Positions 15,705-27,866 are shown, counted from the stretch's first letter. The stretch: DNA of 64,000 nt from Mycolicibacterium bacteremicum (GCF_002086115.1 NZ_MVHJ01000020.1:1-64000); one strand, 5' to 3'. Translations and numbers: made by a program. The notes: generated from the sequence alone by a model not told the origin.

Positions 15705-16746
15705 TCTGTTCGCGGTCGGGCTGACGGTGCTGCTGCTGGCGCTCAACGCGTTCTTCGTCGGGGCCGAGTTCGCGCTCATCTCGGCGCGCCGGGACCGCCT
15801 CGAAGCCCTCGCCGAGCAGGGCAAGAAGCGCGCCGTGACGGTGATGCGGGCCGGCGAGAATCTGTCGCTGATGCTGGCCGGCGCCCAGCTCGGCATCACC
15901 ATCTGCTCGATCCTGCTGGGCCGCGTCGGCGAGCCCGCGGTGGCGCACCTGCTGGAGAAACCGGCCGCCCTGATCGGCATCAGCGAGGCGATGCTGCACA
16001 CCGTGTCGTTCGTCATCGCGCTGGCCATCGTGGTCACCCTGCACGTGCTGCTCGGCGAGATGGTGCCCAAGAACATCGCCATCGCCGGGCCGGAGAGCAC
16101 CGCGATGCTGCTGGTGCCGCCGTATCTGGTCTACATCCGGGCGGCCAAACCCTTCATCGCGTTCTACAACTGGGCGGCCAACACCACGCTGCGGGCCCTG
16201 CGGGTGGAACCCAAAGACGAGCTCGACGTCACGGTGTCGACCGTGGAGTTGTCCGACATGATCGCCGAGTCGCTGTCGGAGGGGCTGCTCGACCGCGAGG
16301 AGCACACCCGGCTGACCCGCGCCCTGCAGATCCGGGACCGCCATGTGGCCGACCTGGCCATCCCGCTGGACCGGATCCATGCGGTGCCGGCCGCCCGGCC
16401 CGGCGCGGGACCCACCATCGCCGCGGTGGAGCGGGCGCTCTCGGAGACCGGCTACTCCCGGTTCCCGGTCACCAATGCCGACGGTAGCTACCTGGGTTAC
16501 CTGCACATCAAGGATGTGCTGCCGGTGCTCAGCGATGAGCTCACGGTGCTCGACGCCGCCATGGTGCGCCCGTTGATCCAGGTGCCCTCGACACTGCCGC
16601 TGCCCGATGCGCTGACCCGGCTGCGCCGCAACAAGAGCCACCTGGCACTGGTGACCAACGGCGGCCGGGTGACGGCGATGGTCACGCTGGAGGATCTGGT
16701 CGAGGACCTGGTCGGTACCGTGCGCGACGGGACACACCGGGTGTGA
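15694..16746 (+). CDS. CNNM/CorC-HlyC family membrane protein (Rv1841c-like)
   Basis: A 350-residue paralogue of the preceding gene. It has the DUF21 membrane domain (NAFFVGAEFALISARRDRLE, a hallmark start) and a CBS pair, but no C-terminal CorC_HlyC domain. The ATG at 15694 was chosen because AGGAGG precedes it inside the previous gene. The stop overlaps the next GTG start as GTGA. A heteromeric transporter with the upstream protein is a reasonable inference. Confidence 0.87.
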   Translation: MGGDLFAVGLTVLLLALNAFFVGAEFALISARRDRLEALAEQGKKRAVTVMRAGENLSLMLAGAQLGITICSILLGRVGEPAVAHLLEKPAALIGISEAMLHTVSFVIALAIVVTLHVLLGEMVPKNIAIAGPESTAMLLVPPYLVYIRAAKPFIAFYNWAANTTLRALRVEPKDELDVTVSTVELSDMIAESLSEGLLDREEHTRLTRALQIRDRHVADLAIPLDRIHAVPAARPGAGPTIAAVERALSETGYSRFPVTNADGSYLGYLHIKDVLPVLSDELTVLDAAMVRPLIQVPSTLPLPDALTRLRRNKSHLALVTNGGRVTAMVTLEDLVEDLVGTVRDGTHRV

Positions 16747-17621
16747 TCGAGCTCGACGAGGATGTCTGGACGGCCCGCGAGGCCGCCCACCGACGGCGGG
16801 CCGAGACGTTCCTGGCCCCGCACTCCGAGCGGGCCCGGCGCGGCGAGCCGCATCCGGTGTGGGACTTCCTGTTCACCTACTACAGCCTGCGGCCGCGGCA
16901 GCTGCGCCGCTGGCATCCGGGCTTCGGGGTGGCGCTGACCGGACCGGGCGCGCGGCGGTTCCTGAACCGGACGGGTTACGTCGAGTCCGACGGTCTGGTG
17001 TCGGTGTCGCGGGATCTGCTGCTGTCCCGGCGCGACACCGTCGATTTCGTCGCGGGCCTATTGGGCCGCACCGCGGACCGGCCGGCCCGGTTCAACTGTT
17101 TCGGCCTGCACGAGTGGGCCATGGTGTACCGCTCCGACGATGTCCGGCACTCGGCCGTGCCACTGCGGCTGGGGTCGGCGGGCACCGATGCGGTGGTGGA
17201 ATCGATGCCGCTGCGGTGCAGTCATTTCGACGCGTTCCGGTTCTTCACACCGGCCGCCGCGGTGCGCAACGCCGAGCCGTTGTCCAGGGACAGCCAGGTC
17301 GACCGCGAGCAGCCCGGCTGTGTGCACGCCGGGATGGATCTGTACAAGTGGGCCTACAAGCTGGGTCCGCTGGTGGACTCCGAGCTGCTGATGGACTGCC
17401 TGGATCTGGCCGCCGCCGCGCGCGTGCTGGACATGTGTGCCAGCCCATATGACCTCACCGACTATGGTTTTGCACCGGTGGCTGTCGAAACCGCCTCGGG
17501 CCGTGCCGAGTACGTCAAGGCCCAGCAGGACATCGCCGAGCGCGCCGCGCCGCTGCGGGCGCGGCTGCGGAGGCACTGTGACCAGCTGCTGGCGGGACTA
17601 CCGGCGGACGTTCGAGCGTAG
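16743..17621 (+). CDS. Conserved actinobacterial protein, possible 3-methyladenine DNA glycosylase-like
   Basis: A 292-residue soluble protein with the conserved block VWDFLFTYYSLRPRQLRRWHPGFG near residue 40. I recall this block from actinobacterial proteins labelled 3-methyladenine DNA glycosylase, but no HhH-GPD glycosylase motif is visible, so that label is weak. His and Cys residues recur (CFGLHEW, RCSHFDAFRFF, GCVHAGMDLYKWAYK, DMCASPYD), which suggests a metal or catalytic site. It overlaps the CorC-like gene by four bases. Confidence 0.6.
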   Translation: MIELDEDVWTAREAAHRRRAETFLAPHSERARRGEPHPVWDFLFTYYSLRPRQLRRWHPGFGVALTGPGARRFLNRTGYVESDGLVSVSRDLLLSRRDTVDFVAGLLGRTADRPARFNCFGLHEWAMVYRSDDVRHSAVPLRLGSAGTDAVVESMPLRCSHFDAFRFFTPAAAVRNAEPLSRDSQVDREQPGCVHAGMDLYKWAYKLGPLVDSELLMDCLDLAAAARVLDMCASPYDLTDYGFAPVAVETASGRAEYVKAQQDIAERAAPLRARLRRHCDQLLAGLPADVRA

Positions 17622-17662
17622 TTACCGACGGGTAAACTAGACCGACTGTTAAGGGAGGAATC

Positions 17663-19879
17663 ATGACCGAACGCGTGACTGTCGGAAACCTGCGGGTCGC
17701 CAAGGTGCTGCACGACTTCATCACCAATGAGGCGCTGCCGGGCACCGGTGTGGACCCCGACAGCTTCTGGGCCGGCGTGGACAAGGTCGTCACCGACCTC
17801 GCCCCGCAGAACCAGGATCTGCTCGCCCGTCGTGACGACCTGCAGGCCCAGATCGACAAGTGGCACCGCGCCCGGGTCATCGGCCCCTTCGACGCCGCCG
17901 AGTACAAGCAGTTCCTCACCGACATCGGCTACCTGGCCCCCGAGCCCGCCGACTTCACCGTCACCACCTCCGGCGTGGACCCCGAGATCACCTCGACCGC
18001 GGGTCCGCAGCTGGTCGTGCCGATCCTCAACGCGCGCTTCGCGCTGAACGCGGCCAACGCCCGTTGGGGCTCGCTGTACGACGCGCTCTACGGCACCGAC
18101 GTCATCTCCGACGAGGGCGGCGCCGAGGCCGGCTCCTCCTACAACAAGGTCCGCGGTGACAAGGTCATCGCCTACGCCCGCAACTTCCTCGACGAGGCGG
18201 TGCCACTGGCCGACGGGTCCTGGGCCGACATCACCGAGGTCAAGATCGAAGACGGGCAGCTGACTCTGGCTGTCGACTCCTCGGGCCAACCCTCGTCGGC
18301 GCATCTGGCCGATCCGTCGGCCTTCGCCGGCTACACCGGCGAGTTGGGCTCGGCGTCGTGGTCGGTGCTGCTCAAGCACAACGGCCTGCACATCGAGATC
18401 CTGATCGACCCGTCCTCGCCGGTCGGCGCAGGCGACAAAGCCGGCATCAAGGACGTCGTGCTGGAGTCCGCGGTCACCACGATCATGGACTTCGAGGATT
18501 CGGTGGCCGCCGTCGACGCCGAGGACAAGGTGCTGGGCTACCGCAACTGGCTGGGCCTGAACCGTGGCGATCTGGCCGAAGAGGTGTCCAAGGGCGGTAA
18601 GTCCTTCACCCGCGTGCTGAACCCCGACCGGGTCTTCGCCACCCCGGACGGCGAGGGCGAGCTGACCCTGCCCGGGCGCAGCCTGCTGTTCGTCCGCAAT
18701 GTCGGGCACCTGATGACCAACGACGCCATCATCGACGCCGATGGGAACGAGATCCCCGAGGGCATCCAGGACGCCCTGTTCACCGGCCTGATCGCCATCC
18801 ACGGCCTGCGCGACGCCGCCGACAACGACGGCGCCAACGGCCCCTACAAGAACTCGCGCACCGGCTCGGTCTACATCGTGAAGCCCAAGATGCACGGGCC
18901 CGACGAGGTGGCGTTCACCTGCGAGCTGTTCTCCCGTGTCGAGGATGTCCTCGGCGTGCCGCAGGGCACCCTCAAGGTCGGCATCATGGACGAGGAGCGC
19001 CGGACCACGCTGAACCTGAAGGCGTGCATCAAGGCCGCCGCCGACCGGGTGGTGTTCATCAACACCGGCTTCCTGGACCGCACCGGCGACGAGATCCACA
19101 CCTCCATGGAGGCCGGCCCGATGATCCGTAAGGGTGCGATGAAGAGTCAGCCCTGGATCAAGGCCTACGAGGACGCCAACGTCGACACCGGCCTGGCGAC
19201 CGGCCTGTCCGGTCGCGCCCAGATCGGCAAGGGTATGTGGGCGATGACCGATCTGATGGCCGACATGGTCGAGCAGAAGATCGGCCAGCCCAAGGCCGGT
19301 GCCAGCACCGCCTGGGTGCCCTCGCCGACGGCGGCCACCCTGCACGCGATGCACTACCACCAGGTCGACGTCTTCGCGGTGCAGCAGGAGCTGGCCGGCA
19401 AGAAGCGCGCCACCATCGACGAGCTGCTCACCATCCCGCTGGCCGGTGAGCTGGCCTGGTCGCCCGACGAGATCCACGAGGAGGTCGACAACAACTGCCA
19501 GTCGATCCTGGGCTACGTGGTGCGCTGGGTCGATGCCGGCGTCGGCTGTTCGAAGGTGCCCGACATCCACAATGTCGCGCTGATGGAAGACCGTGCCACA
19601 CTGCGTATCTCGAGTCAGCTGTTGGCCAACTGGCTGCGCCACGGTGTCATCACCGAGGGTGATGTCAAGGCCAGCCTGCGCCGGATGGCCGCCATCGTCG
19701 ACGAGCAGAACGCCGGTGACGCCGACTACCTGCCGATGGCACCTGACCCGGAGGCCAGCATCGCCTTCCAGGCCGCCCAGGAGCTCATCCTGTCCGGCGC
19801 GCAGCAGCCCAGCGGCTACACCGAGCCGATCCTGCACCGGCGCCGCCGCGAGTTCAAGGCGCGTGCCGCGAACCAGTGA
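17663..19879 (+). CDS. glcB: Malate synthase G
   Basis: A 738-residue monomeric malate synthase of the glyoxylate shunt, condensing glyoxylate and acetyl-CoA. Typical blocks include VLESAVTTIMDFEDSVAAVDAEDK, GRSLLFVRNVGHLMT, the acetyl-CoA-binding KMHGPDEVAFTCELFSRVED and the late DVFAVQQEL. Length and sequence fit mycobacterial GlcB (Rv1837c). The start is supported by AAGGGAGGAATC. A TTACC-GACG-GGTAA inverted repeat with TAAACT (17633-17638) lies in the promoter area. Confidence 0.97.
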   Translation: MTERVTVGNLRVAKVLHDFITNEALPGTGVDPDSFWAGVDKVVTDLAPQNQDLLARRDDLQAQIDKWHRARVIGPFDAAEYKQFLTDIGYLAPEPADFTVTTSGVDPEITSTAGPQLVVPILNARFALNAANARWGSLYDALYGTDVISDEGGAEAGSSYNKVRGDKVIAYARNFLDEAVPLADGSWADITEVKIEDGQLTLAVDSSGQPSSAHLADPSAFAGYTGELGSASWSVLLKHNGLHIEILIDPSSPVGAGDKAGIKDVVLESAVTTIMDFEDSVAAVDAEDKVLGYRNWLGLNRGDLAEEVSKGGKSFTRVLNPDRVFATPDGEGELTLPGRSLLFVRNVGHLMTNDAIIDADGNEIPEGIQDALFTGLIAIHGLRDAADNDGANGPYKNSRTGSVYIVKPKMHGPDEVAFTCELFSRVEDVLGVPQGTLKVGIMDEERRTTLNLKACIKAAADRVVFINTGFLDRTGDEIHTSMEAGPMIRKGAMKSQPWIKAYEDANVDTGLATGLSGRAQIGKGMWAMTDLMADMVEQKIGQPKAGASTAWVPSPTAATLHAMHYHQVDVFAVQQELAGKKRATIDELLTIPLAGELAWSPDEIHEEVDNNCQSILGYVVRWVDAGVGCSKVPDIHNVALMEDRATLRISSQLLANWLRHGVITEGDVKASLRRMAAIVDEQNAGDADYLPMAPDPEASIAFQAAQELILSGAQQPSGYTEPILHRRRREFKARAANQ

Positions 19880-19925
19880 CTAGACTTCGGCGGGGCATGC
19901 GACACGACGAGACAAGAGGGTAGGG

Positions 19926-21995
19926 ATGGGCAGGCACAGCATTCCCGATCCCGATGACCGGCCGGACGACGAAGCCGGAGTCTTCGGCGATCCCCGCCGC
20001 GACGATTCCCCGGCGGGGCCGTCGGGCGGGCAGCGTGACCAGCCCGAGTTCGGTTATGAGACCGACGATTACCGGTACGACGAGGCCGGCGGGTATCCGG
20101 CGCCGGGTGTGTACGACGCACCCGACGACCACCGGGCGTCGGGTGGCTTCGACGCACCCGGCGACTATGACTATGCGGATCCAGATCCCGCCCCGCGCGG
20201 TTTCCCGGCGGTCGCCGACGAGGACTCACCCACCCAGGCGTTCTCCGTCACCGGACGGCAGCGGGCATACGACAGTGGTGAGTGGACCGGTTCGCACCGG
20301 GCCGTGACCACCGGTCGGCGCACCGTCAGCCGGGGCGTCGTCATCGCTCTGATCACCGTGGTCGCGGTGGTGGGTGCGGTGATCCTGTGGCAGTTCTTCG
20401 GCAACGCGCTCTCCGACCGCAGTCAGGCCTCGGCCGACCGGTGCGTCGAAGGTGAGGTGACCGTCGCCGTCGTCGCCGACCCGGCCATCGCCGAACAGAT
20501 CGGCGCGCAGGCCCAGGACTACCTCGGCACCAATCCCCGCGTCGGTGACCGGTGCGTCAAGGTCGAGGTGAAGTCCTCCGACGCCGAGGCCGTGGTGAAC
20601 GGTTTCACCGGAGCGTGGCCCGCAGATCTGGGGGCGCAGCCCGCATTGTGGCTGCCCGCCAGTTCCGCCGCCGAGGCCCGGTTGGAAGCCGCGGCCGGAC
20701 CGGAAACCGTGATCGACAGTCGTTCGCTGGTGAGCTCGCCGGTCGTGCTCGCCGTCCGACCCGAGCTCAAATCCGCGTTGGGTGAGCAGAATTGGTCGGC
20801 CCTGCCGAATCTGCAGACAAACCCGGCTGGCTTGGACGGCGTGGACCTGGTGGGCTGGGGCGGCCTTCGCCTGGCACTGCCGATGGCAGGCAACAGTGAT
20901 GCCGGCCTGCTGGCCGCCGAGGCGGTGGCGGCCGCGTCGGCCCCGCCGAACGCGCCCGCCACCAACGGTGCCGCAGCGGCGCAACGACTCATGGGCGCCC
21001 AGCCCGAGCTGGCCGATGCCCAGGCCTCGACCGCGCTGGATGCGCTGGTCAATGCCGCCGATCCGGCCGCCGCTCCGGTGCACGCGGTCGCCACCACCGA
21101 GCAACTGCTGGTCCAGCGCGCCGACAACCTGGCCGACGCCGGCGCCAAGCTCGCGGCCTGGACACCGTCGGGTCCGGCGGCGGTCGCCGACTTCCCCGCC
21201 GTGCTGCTCAGCGGCGACTGGCTGTCCAAGGAGCAGGTCACTGCGGCAAGTGAATTCGACCGCTTCATGCGCAAACCCGAGCAGCTGACCAAGCTGGCCG
21301 AGGCCGGCTTCCGGGCCGAGGGCGCGACGAACCCGGAGAGTCCGGTCACCGACTTCCCGGCGGTGGGCCAACCGCTGTCCTTCGGCGATCCGGCCGAGCG
21401 GGCCACGCTGGCCGCCCGGTTGTCCGCACCGGTGCAGGACGGCACCGTCACCGTGATGCTCGGCCAGGCCACCCCGGGGCTGACCGACCTGGCCCGCGCG
21501 GTGAACGACCGTGTGCAGCAGCTTCCGCCGTCGGCGGCGGTGGGCTTGTGGACCTTCGACGGGGTGGCCGGGCGCTCGGCGATCACCACCGGACCGCTCA
21601 GCGATGATGTCGGCGGCACACCGCGGGCGGCGGCGCTGGGTTCCAGCCTGCAATCCCAGGGCGGGTCGGCCAGCGGTGCGGTGTCCTTCACCACGCTGCG
21701 CCTGGTGTACGGCGAGGCGTTATCCGGTTTCCGCCCCGATCAACCGAATTCGGTGCTGGTCATCACCTCCGGCCCGCACACCGACCGCAGCCTCGACGGC
21801 CCCGGACTGGTCTCCTACATCCGGGGCGCGGTCGACCAGCAGCGCCCGGTGGCGGTCGACGTCATCAACATCGGTGACGATCCCGACCGCGCGACCTGGG
21901 AGGCCGTCGCCGAGGCCAGCGGTGGTCAGTACCGCAGTGTGCCGAGTGCGACCGATCCGGCGCTGGGCGACGCGGTATCGGAATTGCTCGGTTAG
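19926..21995 (+). CDS. Membrane-anchored VWA/substrate-binding-like protein (Rv1836c-like)
   Basis: A 689-residue protein. An acidic, Tyr/Asp/Pro-rich cytoplasmic tail (residues 1-135) with repeats such as YDAPDDH and FDAPGDY is followed by one transmembrane helix (about 137-157) and a large extracytoplasmic region. That region starts like a periplasmic solute-binding fold and ends in a VWA-like domain (about 495-685). The phospho-acceptor context TQAF suggests kinase control of the tail, which is inference. It matches Rv1836c in size and position after glcB. The role is unknown. Confidence 0.8.
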   Translation: MGRHSIPDPDDRPDDEAGVFGDPRRDDSPAGPSGGQRDQPEFGYETDDYRYDEAGGYPAPGVYDAPDDHRASGGFDAPGDYDYADPDPAPRGFPAVADEDSPTQAFSVTGRQRAYDSGEWTGSHRAVTTGRRTVSRGVVIALITVVAVVGAVILWQFFGNALSDRSQASADRCVEGEVTVAVVADPAIAEQIGAQAQDYLGTNPRVGDRCVKVEVKSSDAEAVVNGFTGAWPADLGAQPALWLPASSAAEARLEAAAGPETVIDSRSLVSSPVVLAVRPELKSALGEQNWSALPNLQTNPAGLDGVDLVGWGGLRLALPMAGNSDAGLLAAEAVAAASAPPNAPATNGAAAAQRLMGAQPELADAQASTALDALVNAADPAAAPVHAVATTEQLLVQRADNLADAGAKLAAWTPSGPAAVADFPAVLLSGDWLSKEQVTAASEFDRFMRKPEQLTKLAEAGFRAEGATNPESPVTDFPAVGQPLSFGDPAERATLAARLSAPVQDGTVTVMLGQATPGLTDLARAVNDRVQQLPPSAAVGLWTFDGVAGRSAITTGPLSDDVGGTPRAAALGSSLQSQGGSASGAVSFTTLRLVYGEALSGFRPDQPNSVLVITSGPHTDRSLDGPGLVSYIRGAVDQQRPVAVDVINIGDDPDRATWEAVAEASGGQYRSVPSATDPALGDAVSELLG

Positions 21996-22852
21996 CCGAC
22001 CCGGACCAGCGTGCACCGCACCCCGAAGTGATCCGAGGGGAACACCCGGGGTAGGTCCGCGGCGATCGGCTCCCGCCCGAGCAGCGTCATGGCCTGCGGC
22101 GTCCAGTGCTCGCCCTTGAGCAGCACCCGGTCGAACCGCACGTGCCGGTGCTTGTCCTTCATGTCGTAGCGCATGTGATTGATCGTGGTGTCCTCGGTGA
22201 ACCCCGGCTCGTCGGGATGCAGCGCCGGCCACACATCCCGGTAGTCGGCGGGCAGGATGCCGTTCTCGGCATCGCGGAGGTTGAAGTCGCCCATGATCGC
22301 CACGTCGCGGTGGCCACGCACCGAGTCGACGATCTGACGCAGCTGCCGGTCGCGCACTTGTGCTGCGGCCTTACCGCTTTCGAGATGCAGTCCGATGACG
22401 GTCAGCGGCCGTCCGGCGATGGTGAACCGGGCGGTCAGATAGCCGCGGGACAGTCGGGTCGGCAGCCGGGTGTAGGTGACGCGGTCGACCGGGATGCGTG
22501 ACAGCAGCAGCATTCCGTAGTTGCCGATCCGCCCGCCGCTGACCGCCGCGCTGAGGTAGTGCTCCCGGATCCAGGGCTGGGCGAGCAGCACATCCAGGGC
22601 CGGCTCGGTGACCTCCTGGAAGGCCATGATGTCCGGGGGCCGGGTGGCCAGCGCGTCGGCGATGGCACGGTAGCGCCGCCGGGCGTGCAGGTCGTTGAAC
22701 CAGATGTTGTAGGTGGCCAGGCTCAGCCGGTCGCGTTGGGTGTCGACCGGCCGCGGGCGGGTGTCGCGCCACCGACCGGAGGCGAACCGCTGGACCGGAA
22801 CCGGGACCGGGCGACGGAACCGGTTGGGCCACAGCCACTGCATGCCTGACAA
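21992..22852 (-). CDS. Endonuclease/exonuclease/phosphatase family protein
   Basis: A 286-residue EEP-superfamily hydrolase, Mg-dependent phosphodiesterase or phosphatase. Motifs appear in the expected order: TYNIWFND, MAFQEVTE (metal-binding Glu), GLHLESG, IMGDFNLRD (catalytic Asp-Asn) and PSDHFGVRC. There is no signal peptide, so it is probably cytosolic. Substrates in the superfamily range from DNA to sphingomyelin, and none can be chosen here. It ends convergently against the VWA gene with a four-base overlap. Confidence 0.85.
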   Translation of the reverse strand: MSGMQWLWPNRFRRPVPVPVQRFASGRWRDTRPRPVDTQRDRLSLATYNIWFNDLHARRRYRAIADALATRPPDIMAFQEVTEPALDVLLAQPWIREHYLSAAVSGGRIGNYGMLLLSRIPVDRVTYTRLPTRLSRGYLTARFTIAGRPLTVIGLHLESGKAAAQVRDRQLRQIVDSVRGHRDVAIMGDFNLRDAENGILPADYRDVWPALHPDEPGFTEDTTINHMRYDMKDKHRHVRFDRVLLKGEHWTPQAMTLLGREPIAADLPRVFPSDHFGVRCTLVRVG

Positions 22853-22853
22853 C

Positions 22854-24248
22854 CTACGCGGCGGCGGCGCACTCCCGTGGGGTGCGCCACGCGCGCGGCG
22901 CTGTGACGGCGATCCCGATGACGCCGAGCACCAGGGGCACCAGCAGTGCCGCCCGGTACGAGTCGAGCAGGTCGGCTCCCCCGGCCACCGCCGCGACCTG
23001 CACCGCGGTGGCGCCGGCCAGTCCGATCGCCGCGCCGAACTGGAAGGTCGTGTAGAGCAGGCCGCTGGTCAACCCCTGCGCAGACGCCGGTACGCCGTCG
23101 GTGGCGGCGATGGTCAGCGGCCCGTAGGCGAGGGTAAACGCCAGTCCGAGGGCCAGCAGGCTCGGCAGCATGCTCAGATAGGCCCAGTCCCGCTCGACCC
23201 CCAGGAAGAGCGCGAAAGACAGCACGCAGAAGGCCATACCGGCCGCGATGACGCGCCACAGGCCGAAGATCCGCACCAGCACCGGGGTGAGCGTCGGGGC
23301 CAGGATGGCGTCGATCGCGATGACCAGCAGGGCCAGCGCGGTGGCCAGCGCCGACCACCCGCGCAACTCCTGCAGGTAGAGCACGACGATGAACTGGAAA
23401 CCCATGAACCCGGCGGCCAGGCAGCCGGCGCCGACATAGGCGTTGATCAGCGCGCCGCTGCGCAGCAGCGCCGGCGGTACCAGCGGATCGGCGGCCGTGC
23501 GTTGCCGGTGGACGAATACGGCGAACAGCACGGCAGCGATGAGGCCGGCCGCCGCCGAGGCGAAAACCGGTCCGTGCGCGATGTTCTCGATCGCCAGGAC
23601 GGTGAGCACCACCGCCGCGGTGATGAGGACTGCGCCGGGCAGGTCCAGCGAGCGTTTCTGCGCCGCCGCGACATCGCGTGGGATCAGCGGCGCGGCCAGC
23701 GCCAGCACCACCAGCGCGAGCGCGACGGGAGCGAAGAACACCCAGCGCCACCCGAACGCGGTCAGCACACCACCGGCGACCAGGCCCAGCGAGAACCCGG
23801 CCGCCCCGATCCCCGCGTACACCAGCACCGCCCGATCCCGTTGCGGGCCTTCGGGAAAGCTGGTGGTGATGATGGCCAGGCCGGCGGGCATCAGGAAGGC
23901 CGCCGCGATACCGGTGATGATGCGCACCGCGATGACGAGTTCACCGTTGGGCGCGATCCCGCCCAGGGCGGAGAAGCCGATGAACACCACGAGTGCGGTC
24001 AGGAACACCCGGCGCCGGCCGTACACGTCGGCGGTGCGCCCGCCCAGCAGCATGAACCCGCCGTAGCCGATGACATAGCCGGAGACGATCCACTGCAGCT
24101 GCACGGTCGGCAGATCCAGGGCCGCGCGGATCACCGGGAGGGCGATGTTGAACATCGCGATGTCGATGCCCTCCAGGAATGCCGCTCCGCACAGCGCCGC
24201 GAGCAACAGCGCCGAGCGGATACGTGAGCGTGTGTCGATGGTCGTCAT
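22854..24248 (-). CDS. MFS drug-efflux transporter, DHA2-like
   Basis: A 464-residue membrane protein with about 12-14 helices. The segment IDIAMFNIALPVIRAALDLPTVQLQWIVSGYVIGYGGFMLLGGRTADVYGRRRVFL carries the drug:H+ antiporter motifs (GGRxADxxGRRRVF is motif A). It is transcribed divergently from an HxlR regulator with 57 bases between the starts, a usual layout for an inducible efflux pump. The substrate is unknown. Confidence 0.87.
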   Translation of the reverse strand: MTTIDTRSRIRSALLLAALCGAAFLEGIDIAMFNIALPVIRAALDLPTVQLQWIVSGYVIGYGGFMLLGGRTADVYGRRRVFLTALVVFIGFSALGGIAPNGELVIAVRIITGIAAAFLMPAGLAIITTSFPEGPQRDRAVLVYAGIGAAGFSLGLVAGGVLTAFGWRWVFFAPVALALVVLALAAPLIPRDVAAAQKRSLDLPGAVLITAAVVLTVLAIENIAHGPVFASAAAGLIAAVLFAVFVHRQRTAADPLVPPALLRSGALINAYVGAGCLAAGFMGFQFIVVLYLQELRGWSALATALALLVIAIDAILAPTLTPVLVRIFGLWRVIAAGMAFCVLSFALFLGVERDWAYLSMLPSLLALGLAFTLAYGPLTIAATDGVPASAQGLTSGLLYTTFQFGAAIGLAGATAVQVAAVAGGADLLDSYRAALLVPLVLGVIGIAVTAPRAWRTPRECAAAA

Positions 24249-24262
24249 ACCCCAGCCTTCTG

Positions 24263-24277
24263 GTTCCTATTGGTAAC
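24263..24277. promoter_or_regulatory. Candidate HxlR operator in the divergent promoter
   Basis: GTTCCTATTGGTAAC is a near-palindrome (arms GTTCC and GTAAC, four of five bases symmetric) in the middle of the MFS/HxlR intergenic region. HxlR regulators commonly bind short palindromes of this type. No experimental motif was compared. Confidence 0.4.
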
Positions 24278-24305
24278 TGACCACATCATCAGGCACCATG
24301 AACCG

Positions 24306-24728
24306 ATGGCGGAAGAAGGCACTTCGAAGTCAGCCGGTATCCCCGAGGTAACCGACTGCTGCCCGGATGCCTTCCAGTGGGACCGGCGGGAGGACTGCGA
24401 GGTCCGGCAGATCCTGGACCGGATCGCCGACAAGTGGTCGTTGCTCATCATCGCGCTGCTCGATGACGGCTCCATGCGCTTCACCGAACTCAAGCGCATG
24501 ATCGACGGCGTCAGCCAGCGCATGCTCACCGTCACGCTGCGCCAGCTCGAGCGTGACGGCCTGGTCCACCGGACCGTGCATCCGGTGGTACCGCCGCGGG
24601 TGGACTACGAGCTCACCGACCTGGGCCGCACCCTGCACCAGACCGTGCAGTCACTGGTGCTGTGGACCGAGCGCCACCAGGCCGATATCGCCGCGGCGCG
24701 CGAACGGTTCGACGCCGCGCACCGGTGA
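24306..24728 (+). CDS. HxlR-family transcriptional regulator
   Basis: A 140-residue winged-helix protein with the family pattern EDCEVRQILDRIADKWSLLIIALLDDGSMRFTELKRMIDGVSQRMLTVTLRQLERDGLVHR. An N-terminal CCPDAF adds two Cys residues to the one typical of HxlR, which could allow redox or electrophile sensing. The ATG at 24306 is preferred; an in-frame TTG at 24270 would run into the candidate operator. It probably controls the divergent MFS pump and itself. Confidence 0.87.
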   Translation: MAEEGTSKSAGIPEVTDCCPDAFQWDRREDCEVRQILDRIADKWSLLIIALLDDGSMRFTELKRMIDGVSQRMLTVTLRQLERDGLVHRTVHPVVPPRVDYELTDLGRTLHQTVQSLVLWTERHQADIAAARERFDAAHR

Positions 24729-24730
24729 AC

Positions 24731-24777
24731 GTCGGCGTGGGGTACCGGATTTTGCGAAAACCCGGCACCCGTACCGA
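24731..24777. terminator. Bidirectional hairpin between HxlR gene and gcvP
   Basis: GTCGG...CCGAC outer pairs and GGGTACCGG/CCGGCACCC (8 of 9) inner pairs form a stem with an AT-rich loop between two convergent genes. It can serve both directions. Confidence 0.6.
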
Positions 24778-24791
24778 CATTCGGTGACGGA

Positions 24792-27620
<2,829 letters not shown>

Positions 27621-27654
27621 GAGATCTCCCCTGGTCGAGGGCGCAGACAGCCAC

Positions 27655-27840
27655 GTCCTCTCCCTCTGTCGGGGTGCCTGAGAGATTCAGCCCGAAAGCC
27701 GGGCCTTTCCCCATGGGCGGGTGCGCGGGGCACCGCTTTCCAGAGGCATCGTGGCCGTGCGCGGTCCGGGGGCCTGAGAGGTTGACGGAGAGGTGTTGCT
27801 CCTTCGGCGTCCGTGGCTGGCGGCCACGGAACTCTCCCGC
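27655..27840 (-). promoter_or_regulatory. Tandem glycine riboswitch
   Basis: Read on the minus strand, the leader has GCGGGAGAG, GCCGAAGGAGCAA, CTCTCAGGCCCCCGGACCG and CTCTGGAAAGCG (first aptamer). Then come CCCATGGGGAAAGGC, CTCTCAGGCACC and CCGACAGAGGGAGAGG (second aptamer). These are the conserved elements of the gcvT-type glycine riboswitch in its two-aptamer form. About 35 bases separate it from the gcvP start, enough for an expression platform. Glycine binding normally turns gcv expression on. Confidence 0.93.
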
Positions 27841-27860
27841 GCATGGGCGATACGCGACCG

Positions 27861-27866
27861 ATTCTA
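27861..27866 (-). promoter_or_regulatory. -10 element of the riboswitch-gcvP transcript
   Basis: TAGAAT on the minus strand (27866-27861) is a good TANNNT hexamer that would start RNA near 27854, just before the first aptamer. Its TAG is also the stop codon of the upstream M20 gene, so the catabolic operon abuts this promoter. Confidence 0.5.

Noticed and set aside
14169..16100. 643-codon minus-strand open frame opposite the CorC-like genes
   Set aside because: The translation is His/Asp/Gly-rich without family features; the plus strand encodes two well-defined membrane proteins.
17462..19837. 791-codon minus-strand open frame opposite glcB
   Set aside because: It is complementary to a highly conserved enzyme and shows no motif of its own.
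22713..24227. 504-codon plus-strand open frame opposite the MFS gene
   Set aside because: Gln/Arg/His-rich shadow of a hydrophobic membrane protein.
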